The translations under genes and the position numbers were made by a program. A stretch of DNA of 64,000 bases from Oscillospiraceae bacterium (GTDB taxonomy: Bacteria > Bacillota > Clostridia > Oscillospirales > Oscillospiraceae): the NCBI GenBank assembly GCA_017461445.1, contig JAFTXW010000019.1, forward strand, positions 42,145-106,144, read 5' to 3'. The notes under the pieces were generated by a model. That model had not been told where the DNA came from, did not search any database, and saw only the letters and a program-made list of their open reading frames with translations. Positions 42,528 to 50,355 of this stretch are shown in pieces. Each line of letters begins with the position of its first letter. Position 1 is the stretch's first letter.

Positions 42528-44060
42528 ATGAAAAATTTTCGCATTTTATCGCTGATTTTGTGCACGATGCTTTTGCTGCAATGTGTTTCCATGCCTGTTT
42601 GGGCTGCGGCAGTGCCGGATACTACGCCCGTTTCAACCACCGAAGCCACAGTTGGAAGTACGGAAACAGAGACATCCCCGGCAACAGATATCCCTTTCGG
42701 ACAAGTGAGTGTACTGAACGGCTGCCGTACCATCGAGGGAATGTCGCCTCTGGCGGGCAGCGAGCGGAAGCTGGGAACGGCGATGGCTGCTTTTGTTTAT
42801 GAAGTGAATACCGATACGGTGATCTATTCCTACAATCCCGATACCAAAATGTCTCCCGGTACCCTTGCGAAGCTGGTGTTGGCACTCGTTGTAATCGAGA
42901 ATTGCCAGCTGGATGAAATGGTTACCTGTCAGCCTGGTATCCAGTCCAAGGTTCCCGCCAGTGCCCAGTCCTTTGGCCTGAAGAGCGAGGAGCAGCTGTC
43001 TTTGGAGGCTATGCTCCACTGCCTGATCCTGCAGGGTGCCAATGATGCCGCCGTTGCCCTGGCTGAGCACATCGCCGGCAGCCGCGACGGCTGTGTGGAG
43101 CTTATGAACCAGCGGGTTCGCAAGATCGGCTGTGTCAGCACAGAATTCGGCAATATTTCCGGTCTCGATACGGCCACTTCCTATACCACTGCCCGGGATA
43201 TGGCGAAGATCATGCGGGAGATCATGAAAAATGAAGCTCTTATGGAGATCCTGGGTGCCATTGACTATACGGTTCCGGCTACCAACGTTGTCGCGGAAGA
43301 ACGGGGCTTCCGTACCCAGAACTATCTGATCGACGACCATAACGTTGCAAAATACTTCGATACCCGCGTGAAGGGCGGCCTTGCCAGCTACTCTGAGGCC
43401 TCCGGTGCTAACCTCGTTTGTGTTGCTGAAAACCGGGCTGCGGAAAATGGCGGCATGAAGCTGATCTGCGTGGTGCTTGGCTGTTTGCGTGAATTCAATG
43501 ATAAACCCGGCATGAGCTGGCAGGTCATCAACTACGGCAACTTCGATGAAATGGTCGATTTGATTGCCTATGTATATGAATCCTTTAAGGTCAACCGTAT
43601 CGTTTATGAAGGACAGGCCATGAACCAGTTCCCGGTGGTGGACGGCGAAAGTGATGCCGTGGGCCAGCCGGATGTCAATATCGATACGGTTCTGCCGTCC
43701 TCTGTTCAGCTGGATAATATGGATATCCGATATACCGCTACGGATGGCGGCCTGTATGCACCTGTTGCCAAGGGTCAGCAGATCGCTACGGTAGAGCTTT
43801 GGTACCGCAATTCCTGTGTGGCTGAGGCGGAGCTTTTCGCTATGGGCACCGTCAAGCATGCGGATGACACAGGCGTTGATTTTCTGAACGAGTCCGTTGG
43901 CGGCGGTGATGGTGTCAGAGGTGTGTTCGGATTTATCGGCACTGTTGTGGTATTGGCGGCAGTGGCCTTTGCTTTGTACGTTGGCTACAATACCTACCTC
44001 CGTGCCCGCCGCCGGGCGCAGCGGCGCCGCCGCAGAGCAGAGCGCAGAAGGAGCTGGTGA
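42528..44060 (+). CDS. D-alanyl-D-alanine carboxypeptidase homologue lacking catalytic motifs
   Basis: 510 residues. Signal peptide (about 1-27), penicillin-binding S11 peptidase domain (about 75-345), a beta-rich C-terminal domain (about 370-450, as in DacA/DacF), one membrane helix (about 465-485), and an Arg-rich tail. The fold-defining text is present (NPDTKMSPGTLAKLVLALVVIE, AMLHCLILQGANDAAVALAEHI, DTRVKGGLASYSEASGANL). But SxxK reads TLAK (Thr112), SxN reads GAN (170-172) and KTG reads KGG (282-284). Loss of all three points to a pseudoenzyme that may bind wall peptides or partners without acylation. The next gene is udg, with translational overlap spacing. Confidence 0.9.
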   Translation: MKNFRILSLILCTMLLLQCVSMPVWAAAVPDTTPVSTTEATVGSTETETSPATDIPFGQVSVLNGCRTIEGMSPLAGSERKLGTAMAAFVYEVNTDTVIYSYNPDTKMSPGTLAKLVLALVVIENCQLDEMVTCQPGIQSKVPASAQSFGLKSEEQLSLEAMLHCLILQGANDAAVALAEHIAGSRDGCVELMNQRVRKIGCVSTEFGNISGLDTATSYTTARDMAKIMREIMKNEALMEILGAIDYTVPATNVVAEERGFRTQNYLIDDHNVAKYFDTRVKGGLASYSEASGANLVCVAENRAAENGGMKLICVVLGCLREFNDKPGMSWQVINYGNFDEMVDLIAYVYESFKVNRIVYEGQAMNQFPVVDGESDAVGQPDVNIDTVLPSSVQLDNMDIRYTATDGGLYAPVAKGQQIATVELWYRNSCVAEAELFAMGTVKHADDTGVDFLNESVGGGDGVRGVFGFIGTVVVLAAVAFALYVGYNTYLRARRRAQRRRRRAERRRSW

Positions 44061-44061
44061 T

Positions 44062-44628
44062 ATGCTGGATTGGGGAGAACTGAAAGGTGTATGCGGGAAT
44101 TGCACCCGCTGCGGCTTGTGTGAGACCCGGCATAATGTGGTGTTTGGTGTGGGCAATGAGCATGCGGATGTGATGTTCGTGGGCGAAGGCCCCGGCGAGC
44201 AGGAGGATCTGAAAGGGGAGCCCTTTGTGGGCCCTGCCGGAAAGCTGTTGGACGATATGCTGTCCATTATCGATCTGGACAGAAAGGAAAACTGCTACAT
44301 TGCTAACATCGTCAAATGCCGTCCGCCCCGGAACCGGGACCCGCTGGAAACAGAACAGGATGCCTGTATCGGCTACCTGCGCAACCAGGTGGCACTGGTA
44401 AAACCGAAGATCATTGTATGTCTCGGAAGAATTGCCGCTTTGCGGCTCATTGACCCCGGCTACCGCATCACCCGACAGCACGGCCAGTGGGTGCAGAAAA
44501 ACGGTGTCTGGATGACGGCTATCTACCATCCGTCTGCTCTTCTGCGGGATGTAACCAAACGCCCCGAGACCTTCGATGACCTGATCGCCCTGCGCTCTAA
44601 GATCAGAGAGGTGGGCGCGAAGGTATAA
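44062..44628 (+). CDS. Uracil-DNA glycosylase, family 4
   Basis: 188 residues. Four Cys of a [4Fe-4S] cluster (NCTRCGLCETR and two further Cys), the family-4 active-site strand VMFVGEGPGEQEDLKGEPFVGPAGKLLDDML, the ANIVKCRPPRNRDP segment, and YHPSALLRD motif. It removes uracil from DNA. The ATG at 44062 follows AAGGAG and is one base after the stop of the preceding gene. Confidence 0.95.
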   Translation: MLDWGELKGVCGNCTRCGLCETRHNVVFGVGNEHADVMFVGEGPGEQEDLKGEPFVGPAGKLLDDMLSIIDLDRKENCYIANIVKCRPPRNRDPLETEQDACIGYLRNQVALVKPKIIVCLGRIAALRLIDPGYRITRQHGQWVQKNGVWMTAIYHPSALLRDVTKRPETFDDLIALRSKIREVGAKV

Positions 44629-44643
44629 TCCTGAAAAAAGCAG

Positions 44644-44672
44644 TTGACTTTTTGCCCGATTATCGGTATAAT
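44644..44672 (+). promoter_or_regulatory. Promoter of tRNA-Thr
   Basis: TTGACT, 17-base spacer, TATAAT (44667-44672). Confidence 0.85.
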
Positions 44673-44688
44673 AATCGGGCTAATAAAT

Positions 44689-44764
44689 GCTAGTGTAGCA
44701 CAGTCGGTAGTGCATCTCACTCGTAATGAGAAGGTCGCCTGTTCGAGTCAGGTCACTAGCTCCA
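44689..44764 (+). tRNA. tRNA-Thr (CGT)
   Basis: 76 bases with an encoded CCA. Acceptor GCTAGTG/CACTAGC, anticodon arm TCTCA-CTCGTAA-TGAGA giving anticodon CGT (reads ACG), and TTCGAGT in the T loop. Confidence 0.93.
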
Positions 44765-44766
44765 GA

Positions 44767-44797
44767 AGAAGCCAGCCTGTATGGGCTGGCTTCTTTT
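44767..44797 (+). terminator. Terminator of tRNA-Thr
   Basis: AGAAGCCAGCC / GGCTGGCTTCT stem with six-base loop, then TTTGC. Confidence 0.85.
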
Positions 44798-44809
44798 GCA
44801 TAATACGGA

Positions 44810-44838
44810 TTGCTTTTGGTATAAAACGATGCTATAAT
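44810..44838 (+). promoter_or_regulatory. Promoter of the ABC exporter pair
   Basis: TTGCTT (44810-44815), 17-base spacer, TATAAT (44833-44838). Confidence 0.82.
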
Positions 44839-44865
44839 TCTTGCAGAAATTGAGAGGTGAACCCT

Positions 44866-46593
44866 ATGAAAAAACTTCTGAAATACATGCGGGGCTATGG
44901 GAAGCAATGCGTTCTTGGACCGCTGTTTAAGCTGCTGGAGGCGTCCTTTGAGCTATTTATTCCCCTGGTTGTGGCGAAAATCGTGGACAAGGGTATCGGC
45001 AGCGGGGATACGGGCTATGTCGTAAAAATGTGCGCAGTGATGATCTGCCTTGGCATTATCGGATTGCTGATGGCGGTCTGCGCCCAGTATTTTTCCGCCG
45101 TGGCAGCCGTGGGCTTTTCCGCACGGCTGCGCCATGCGGTACTGGATCATATTTTGGGCCTTAGCTACAGCCAGATAGACCAGCTGGGCACCTCCACCAT
45201 GGTGACCCGGATGACTTCCGATATCAATCAGGTGCAGAACGGCGTGAACCTGACGCTGCGGCTGCTGCTGCGGTCTCCTTTCGTGGTGTTCGGTGCCATG
45301 ATTATGGCCTTTACCATTGATTTTCAGGCTGCGTTGGTGTTTGCAGGGGTGATCCCGGTGCTGTGCGTTATTGTCTTCGGCATTATGCTCATCACCATGC
45401 CCATGTACAAGCGGGTGCAGTCCTCGCTGGATGGCGTGACCTCCGCCACCCGGCAAAATCTTGCTGGAGTACGGGTGCTGCGGGCTTTTTGTCGGGAGGA
45501 GGCAGAGGTGGATGCTTTTTGCGAAAACACCCAGACTTTGACTGCCCGCCAGCTGTCCGCAGGGCGAATTTCCGCTTTGATGAATCCCATTACCTTTGTG
45601 ATCATCAATCTTGCGGTGGTGCTGCTGATTCGGGTAGGTGCGCTCAAGGTGGAAAGCGGTATTCTCACCCAAGGTCTTGTGATCGCTCTCTATAATTATA
45701 TGTCCCAAATTCTTGTGGAACTGATCAAGATGGCGAACTTCATCATCACCCTGACAAAGGCCTTCGCCTGCGGCAACCGTCTGGCGGCGGTTCTGGACAT
45801 GGAACCCTCCCAGAAAAACGGAGAACGGAGTGCGGAAAATTTGCAGGGCAAGGTGGAGTTCCGGGATGTGACTGCCCATTATGCGGGTGCGGGAAATCCC
45901 TCCCTGGAGCATATCTCCTTTACCGCCCAGCCTGGGCAGACCATCGGCATCATCGGTGGCACCGGCTCCGGCAAGACTACGCTGGTGAATCTGATCCCTA
46001 AGTTGTATGATGCTGCCGCAGGCGACGTGCTGCTGGACGGTGTACCGGTAGGGGAGTACGATATGGATTCCCTGCGGGAGCAGATCGGCATTGTTCCCCA
46101 AAAGGCAGTGCTTTTCAAGGGCACCATTCGCCAGAACCTGCTGTGGGGTAAGGGCGATGCAACGGATGACGAGCTGTGGGCCGCCCTGAACACCGCCCAG
46201 GCCCGGGAAGTGGTCAAGGATAAGGAAGGAGAGCTGGATGCGCCTGTGGAGCAGGGGGGTGTCAATTTCTCCGGTGGTCAGCGGCAGCGGCTGACCATTG
46301 CCCGTGCCCTGGTACGAAAGCCTCGGATTTTGATACTGGACGACAGCGCGTCGGCATTGGACTACGCAACGGATGCCAACCTGCGCATGGCGATCCGCAA
46401 AATGGAGAATGCTCCCACTACCTTTATCGTCTCCCAGCGGGCGGCTTCTGTTCGCTATGCCGATGAAATTCTGGTGCTGGACGACGGCGAGCTGGCAGGG
46501 AAGGGCACCCATGAGGAGCTTCTGGAAAGCTGTCCGGTATATCAGGAAATCTACTATTCCCAGTTCCCCAAGGAGGTGGCGCGCAATGGCTAA
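44866..46593 (+). CDS. ABC exporter half-transporter, degenerate-site subunit
   Basis: 575 residues: six-helix exporter domain (about 15-300) and ATPase domain. Walker A GGTGSGKTTLVN, Q-loop VPQKAVLFKGTI, signature NFSGGQRQRLTIARALV, Walker B ILILDDSASALD. The Walker B ends Asp-Asp in place of Asp-Glu, the mark of the non-hydrolysing site in heterodimeric exporters such as TM287/288 or BmrC/D. The ATG at 44866 has GAGAGG eight bases upstream (an in-frame GTG at 44857 is discarded). The next gene encodes the partner. Likely a drug, peptide or lipid exporter; substrate unknown. Confidence 0.94.
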   Translation: MKKLLKYMRGYGKQCVLGPLFKLLEASFELFIPLVVAKIVDKGIGSGDTGYVVKMCAVMICLGIIGLLMAVCAQYFSAVAAVGFSARLRHAVLDHILGLSYSQIDQLGTSTMVTRMTSDINQVQNGVNLTLRLLLRSPFVVFGAMIMAFTIDFQAALVFAGVIPVLCVIVFGIMLITMPMYKRVQSSLDGVTSATRQNLAGVRVLRAFCREEAEVDAFCENTQTLTARQLSAGRISALMNPITFVIINLAVVLLIRVGALKVESGILTQGLVIALYNYMSQILVELIKMANFIITLTKAFACGNRLAAVLDMEPSQKNGERSAENLQGKVEFRDVTAHYAGAGNPSLEHISFTAQPGQTIGIIGGTGSGKTTLVNLIPKLYDAAAGDVLLDGVPVGEYDMDSLREQIGIVPQKAVLFKGTIRQNLLWGKGDATDDELWAALNTAQAREVVKDKEGELDAPVEQGGVNFSGGQRQRLTIARALVRKPRILILDDSASALDYATDANLRMAIRKMENAPTTFIVSQRAASVRYADEILVLDDGELAGKGTHEELLESCPVYQEIYYSQFPKEVARNG

Positions 46594-48328
46594 CAATCAA
46601 ATGGCAGTCATGAAAAAAATCCTGCGGCGCATCAAACCCTACTGGCCGGGGCTGATCTTCTCCCTCATTCTTGCCACGCTGTATGTGGTCATGAGCTTGT
46701 ATATCCCCATTCTGGTGGGCGAAGCCATCGATTGCATTGTGGATGCGGGACAGGTGGATTTTGCCACTATGGGTGTATATTTGCGTAACGTGGTCATCTG
46801 CGCCGCTGTTGCGGCGGTGTCCCAATGGCTTATGAGCGAGATCAACAACCGCATGACATATAATGTGACCCGGGATATCCGGGACGAGGCGTTCCGACAT
46901 ATCCAGGTACTTCCGTTGAGCTATCTGGATAAGCATCCTCAGGGTGAGGTGGTCAGCCGGGTGATCTCCGATGTGGATACCTTTGCCGACGGCCTGCTGA
47001 TGGGCTTTACTCAGCTGTTCACAGGCGTTATGACCATTCTGGGTACACTGCTGTTTATGCTGCGCATCCATTGGGGCATTGCACTGGTGGTCATTTTCAT
47101 TACGCCCCTGTCTCTTGTGGTTGCCAATTTTATTGCCACCCGGACTTACGACATGTTCAAATTGCAGACCGCCACACGGGGCGAGCAGACGGGGCTCATT
47201 GACGAGACCGTGGGCCAGATCAAGGTGGTCCAGGCCTTCGGCCATCAGGACGAATCCATGGCGCAATTTGACGAGGTGAACGAGCGGCTGAGAAAATGCT
47301 CCCTCCGGGCCATCTTCTTTTCCTCTCTGACCAATCCCTGCACCCGGTTCGTCAACTCGGTAGTCTATGCGGGCGTCGGCCTGACGGGCGCGCTGATCGC
47401 CATTTCCGGCGGCATTTCCGTGGGCAACCTGACCAGCTTCCTGAACTATGCCAACCAGTATACCAAGCCCTTCAATGAGATTTCCGGCGTGATTACGGAG
47501 CTGCAAAACGCCCTGGCCTGTGCGGGCCGTGTCTTTGAGCTGATCGAAGCCCCTGCCCGCAGCCCGGAGCCGGAGCGTCCCCAGCGGCCGGAAGCCGTAA
47601 AGGGTGGTGTGGAGATCAGGGACTTGTCTTTCTCCTATGTTCCCGAAAAGCCGCTGATCGGGGATTTCAATCTTTCTATAAAGCCCGGACAGCGGGTGGC
47701 CATCGTGGGCCCTACGGGCTGTGGAAAAACCACCTTTATTAACCTTCTGATGCGCTTTTATGACCCGGACGGCGGCGAGATCCGGCTGGACGGGGTCAGC
47801 ACCCAGGATATGAACCGGGGCGAGCTGCGGCGCAGCGTGGGCATGGTGCTTCAGGATACCTGGCTGAAGGCGGGCACCATCCAGGAGAATATCGCCATGG
47901 GTAAACCTGATGCCACGGAGGAGGAGATCATTGCCGCGGCAACGCAAGCCCATGCCCACAGCTTCATCAAGCGTCTGCCCCAAGGTTATAACACGGTGAT
48001 TTCCGAAGCGGGAGGAAACCTTTCCCAGGGCCAGAAGCAGCTGCTGTGCATTGCCCGGGTCATGCTGTGCCTGCCGCCCATGCTGTTCCTGGACGAGGCC
48101 ACCTCCTCCATTGATACCCGCACGGAAATTCGTATCCAGAAGGCCTTCGACACCATGATGCAGGGGCGTACCTCCTTTATCGTGGCCCACCGGCTGTCCA
48201 CTATCCGGGAGGCGGATATGATCCTGGTCATGCGGGATGGGCACATCGTGGAGCAGGGAAAGCACGAGGAACTTCTCGCCAAGCGTGGATTCTACGCCCA
48301 GCTGTATCAGAGCCAGTTCGCGCATTGA
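46586..48328 (+). CDS. ABC exporter half-transporter, catalytic-site subunit
   Basis: 580 residues: six-helix domain (about 15-310) then ATPase domain with Walker A GPTGCGKTTFINL, Q-loop MVLQDTWLKAGTI, signature NLSQGQKQLLCIARVML, Walker B PMLFLDEATSSID. The catalytic Glu is present here, while its signature reads LSQGQ, so its altered signature pairs with the Asp-type site of the first subunit. This is the expected complementary pattern of a heterodimer. The ATG overlaps the first subunit's stop by eight bases and has AAGGAGG upstream. Confidence 0.95.
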   Translation: MANNQMAVMKKILRRIKPYWPGLIFSLILATLYVVMSLYIPILVGEAIDCIVDAGQVDFATMGVYLRNVVICAAVAAVSQWLMSEINNRMTYNVTRDIRDEAFRHIQVLPLSYLDKHPQGEVVSRVISDVDTFADGLLMGFTQLFTGVMTILGTLLFMLRIHWGIALVVIFITPLSLVVANFIATRTYDMFKLQTATRGEQTGLIDETVGQIKVVQAFGHQDESMAQFDEVNERLRKCSLRAIFFSSLTNPCTRFVNSVVYAGVGLTGALIAISGGISVGNLTSFLNYANQYTKPFNEISGVITELQNALACAGRVFELIEAPARSPEPERPQRPEAVKGGVEIRDLSFSYVPEKPLIGDFNLSIKPGQRVAIVGPTGCGKTTFINLLMRFYDPDGGEIRLDGVSTQDMNRGELRRSVGMVLQDTWLKAGTIQENIAMGKPDATEEEIIAAATQAHAHSFIKRLPQGYNTVISEAGGNLSQGQKQLLCIARVMLCLPPMLFLDEATSSIDTRTEIRIQKAFDTMMQGRTSFIVAHRLSTIREADMILVMRDGHIVEQGKHEELLAKRGFYAQLYQSQFAH

Positions 48329-48381
48329 CCAGCAGGAACGAAAGATTTTGTCCCTCAGCGTACAGATCGACTTACAATGAT

Positions 48382-48419
48382 AAAAATTTCTCACCATCTT
48401 CGGAGGGTGAGAAATTTTT
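48382..48419 (+). terminator. Terminator of the ABC exporter operon
   Basis: AAAAATTTCTCACC / GGTGAGAAATTTTT, a perfect 14-bp stem with U-tract. Confidence 0.88.
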
Positions 48420-48440
48420 TGAAAAAAGGAAAAATAATGC

Positions 48441-48469
48441 TTGACAAATCGGGATCGATGTAGTATCAT
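48441..48469 (+). promoter_or_regulatory. Promoter of tRNA-Ser (GGA)
   Basis: TTGACA, 17-base spacer, TATCAT (48464-48469). Confidence 0.85.
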
Positions 48470-48499
48470 ATGCAAGTCGGCAAGAGCTGACGCACACAT

Positions 48500-48591
48500 G
48501 GAGCAGTATCGAAGTGGTCATAACGGGCACGACTGGAAATCGTGTGTACCCCAAAAGGGTACCGAGGGTTCAAATCCCTCCTGCTCCGCCA
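48500..48591 (+). tRNA. tRNA-Ser (GGA)
   Basis: 92 bases with a long variable arm and an encoded CCA. Acceptor GGAGCAG/CTGCTCC, anticodon arm CACGA-CTGGAAA-TCGTG giving GGA (reads UCC/UCU), and T loop TTCAAAT. Confidence 0.95.
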
Positions 48592-48634
48592 GAAAAAGAA
48601 AAGCACATCCGTAAGGATGTGCTTTTCTTTTTCT
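48592..48634 (+). terminator. Terminator of tRNA-Ser (GGA)
   Basis: A stem of about 19 bp (GAAAAAGAAAAGCACATCC with its complement) closed by GTAA, with long T-runs in the 3' arm. Confidence 0.88.
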
Positions 48635-48679
48635 GATGGGGAAGGGCGGGTTTGAAAGGACGGCCGAGCGCAGCAAGGT

Positions 48680-48767
48680 AAAAAAGTGTCCGGTGAACAC
48701 TTTTTTAGTCCGTGGGAAAATCCTTCGATTTTGGGCGCAGTCCGGAGGACTGTGAACGGAAATCGAA
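48680..48767. repeat. Structured intergenic element: two stacked inverted repeats
   Basis: First, AAAAAAGTGT (48680-48689) pairs perfectly with ACACTTTTTT (48697-48706). Then TTCGATTT (48724-48731) pairs with AAATCGAA (48760-48767) around an inner CAGTCC-GGA-GGACTG stem. No coding frame with a ribosome site covers it. It lies in the 650-base gene-free gap between tRNA-Ser and the his operon. Confidence 0.65.
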
Positions 48768-48832
48768 ATGGGATGCGTGGCGCAACACGATTCAGGAGAT
48801 GAAAAGAATGAGGACTGTAATAGCCCCCATTC

Positions 48833-48985
48833 TTATAGTTGTAGCTCCATTTCATATCGAGCTACAATTTCTCCATTTGACATTTCATGTGTAATTTCAA
48901 ATCCACATTTGATATAACAGGCCCTTGCCTTATAGTTAGCTTGATTGGTAAACAGATCGATTTTGGAATAGCATAAATTAGAAAA
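48833..48985 (-). pseudogene. C-terminal remnant of a GNAT acetyltransferase
   Basis: Translated on the minus strand this stretch reads NLCYSKIDLFTNQANYKARACY followed by KCGFEITHEMSNGEIVARYEME, then a stop. N-x-Q/A-A-x-xY-x-xxGF is the classic end of a GNAT domain (beta-5/alpha-4/beta-6). The frame is closed by a TGA a few codons upstream and there is no start or acetyl-CoA loop, so about two thirds of the gene are gone. The local base composition is AT-richer than the neighbours. Confidence 0.65.
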
Positions 48986-49046
48986 GAATCAACATGCTGA
49001 AATGCGAAGTAAAAAATCAGATTGAGCTTCGTTGGATGAAGCCTAT

Positions 49047-49092
49047 GCCGCCTGAACCATTGGGAATTTCTGTACGGTTCAGACGGCTTTTC
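49047..49092 (+). terminator. Hairpin upstream of the his promoter
   Basis: GCCGCCTGAACC / GGTTCAGACGGC (one mismatch), loop of 17 bases, then TTTTCCTGTTTTC. No gene directly precedes it. It may be a leftover terminator of the decayed region. Confidence 0.5.
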
Positions 49093-49168
49093 CTGTTTTC
49101 TCCCTTATTTTCTCCCTTATGAGGACTGGCCGCTTACAATCCGCAAAAAGAATATGGGGAATAGGGGA

Positions 49169-49196
49169 TTGACAAACCAGGATTCCTGTGTATAAT
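49169..49196 (+). promoter_or_regulatory. Promoter of the his operon
   Basis: TTGACA (49169-49174), 16-base spacer, TATAAT (49191-49196). Confidence 0.88.
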
Positions 49197-49206
49197 ATAC
49201 CCAAAC

Positions 49207-49224
49207 ACATTAGTACGCTAAAGT
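49207..49224 (+). promoter_or_regulatory. Palindromic operator-like site of the his operon
   Basis: ACATTAGTACGCTAAAGT has half-sites AC(A/T)TTAG and CTAA(A/T)GT around four bases, and covers roughly +4 to +21 of the predicted transcript. A repressor bound here would block initiation. TrpR-family HisR/YerC proteins have been proposed as his repressors in Firmicutes; none is encoded in the window. Confidence 0.6.
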
Positions 49225-49251
49225 GATGAAGCGAAAGGGAGGGTGCTGAGG

Positions 49252-50355
49252 ATGGATGAAAACGTTCTGAAAAGGGAGGAGAAGGCGGTATTCGGGCTGC
49301 GCTCGCTGTATCGGAAGTATGGCTATCTGCCCTATAAAATGAGCAAATTCGAGGAGTACGAATATTACATCCGCAACAAGGATTTTCTTACCAGTGACAG
49401 GATCATCACCTTCAACGACACCAACGGAAAGCTCCTGGCTTTGAAGCCGGATGTAACACTGTCCATTATCAAAAACGGGGGAGATGCCCCGGGCTGCAAA
49501 CAGAAGGTATATTATAATGAGAATATCTACCGGGTTTCCGGCAGCACTGGCCAGTACCGGGAGATCATGCAGGCAGGCCTGGAATGCATCGGAGATATCG
49601 ACCTGTACGATATTTACGAGACAGTCTCTCTGGCTGCACAGAGCTTACAGTTGATCTCAGAGGATTTTGTTATACAAATCTCCCATCTGGGAGTGCTTGC
49701 TGCGGTATTGGATCGAATTTCCGGAGACCAGAAATTCCGGCAGAGCGCGATTGCGTATATTGCGGAAAAAAACGCCCACGATCTGAGCCGCCTTTGCCGG
49801 GAATACGGCATTGGCGCAGAGGAAAGCCGCATTCTATCCGGCTTCGTGACCATTTATGGCAATCGGGAATGGGTACTGGATCAGCTGGAAGCTCTTTGCG
49901 GAAGCTGGGCAGAGGAGAGCCTTGCGCAGCTGAAAGCTCTGTCAAAGATGCTGGACAAAACGGAGTTCAATCCAAAGATCCTCTTCGATTTTTCCGTTGT
50001 AAATAATATGAACTACTACAACGGCATCGTTTTCAAAGGCTTCCTCAACGGCATCTGTGACGGTATCCTGGCAGGGGGCCAGTACGACAAGTTGATGCAG
50101 AAGCTGCAGCGGAAAGCGGGTGCGATCGGTTTTGCCATCTATCTGGATTTATTAGAGCAGTTACCCGGCAACCGCGCGGAATATGATGTGGATGTCCTTC
50201 TTTTGTATAATGAGGAAACGGATTTCAGCTGTGTCTCCCGGCAGGTGGAGCGGCTGATCGCGGAGGGAAAGAACGTTTATGCCCAAAAGCAGATCCCGCC
50301 GAAGCTCCGCTGCCGCCAGATTGTCCGGCTGGGAAAGGATGGTGCGGAATGCTGA
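49252..50355 (+). CDS. hisZ: ATP phosphoribosyltransferase regulatory subunit
   Basis: 367 residues, a catalytically dead histidyl-tRNA synthetase paralogue that activates short HisG and confers histidine feedback. The class II fold is visible (SDRIITFNDTNGKLLALKPDVTLSIIKN; QREIMQAGLECIGD near 105; FSVVNNMNYYNGIVFKGF; GGQYDKL), while there is no anticodon-binding domain of normal length. The ATG at 49252 has GGAGG nine bases upstream (GTG at 49243 is too close to it). It is first in the his operon and overlaps hisG by seven bases. Confidence 0.94.
   Translation: MDENVLKREEKAVFGLRSLYRKYGYLPYKMSKFEEYEYYIRNKDFLTSDRIITFNDTNGKLLALKPDVTLSIIKNGGDAPGCKQKVYYNENIYRVSGSTGQYREIMQAGLECIGDIDLYDIYETVSLAAQSLQLISEDFVIQISHLGVLAAVLDRISGDQKFRQSAIAYIAEKNAHDLSRLCREYGIGAEESRILSGFVTIYGNREWVLDQLEALCGSWAEESLAQLKALSKMLDKTEFNPKILFDFSVVNNMNYYNGIVFKGFLNGICDGILAGGQYDKLMQKLQRKAGAIGFAIYLDLLEQLPGNRAEYDVDVLLLYNEETDFSCVSRQVERLIAEGKNVYAQKQIPPKLRCRQIVRLGKDGAEC

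Noticed and set aside
44680-44907. Minus-strand reading frame covering tRNA-Thr (SDLTRTGDLLITSEMHYRL type)
   Set aside because: It is the antisense of the tRNA and its terminator, a frequent spurious annotation; no ribosome site.
48466-48855. Minus-strand frames over tRNA-Ser (RRDLNPRYPFGVHTI type)
   Set aside because: Antisense translation of the tRNA and terminator, a known type of false protein.
49197-49251. Histidine leader-peptide attenuator
   Set aside because: No frame with His codons and no terminator hairpin in this short leader.
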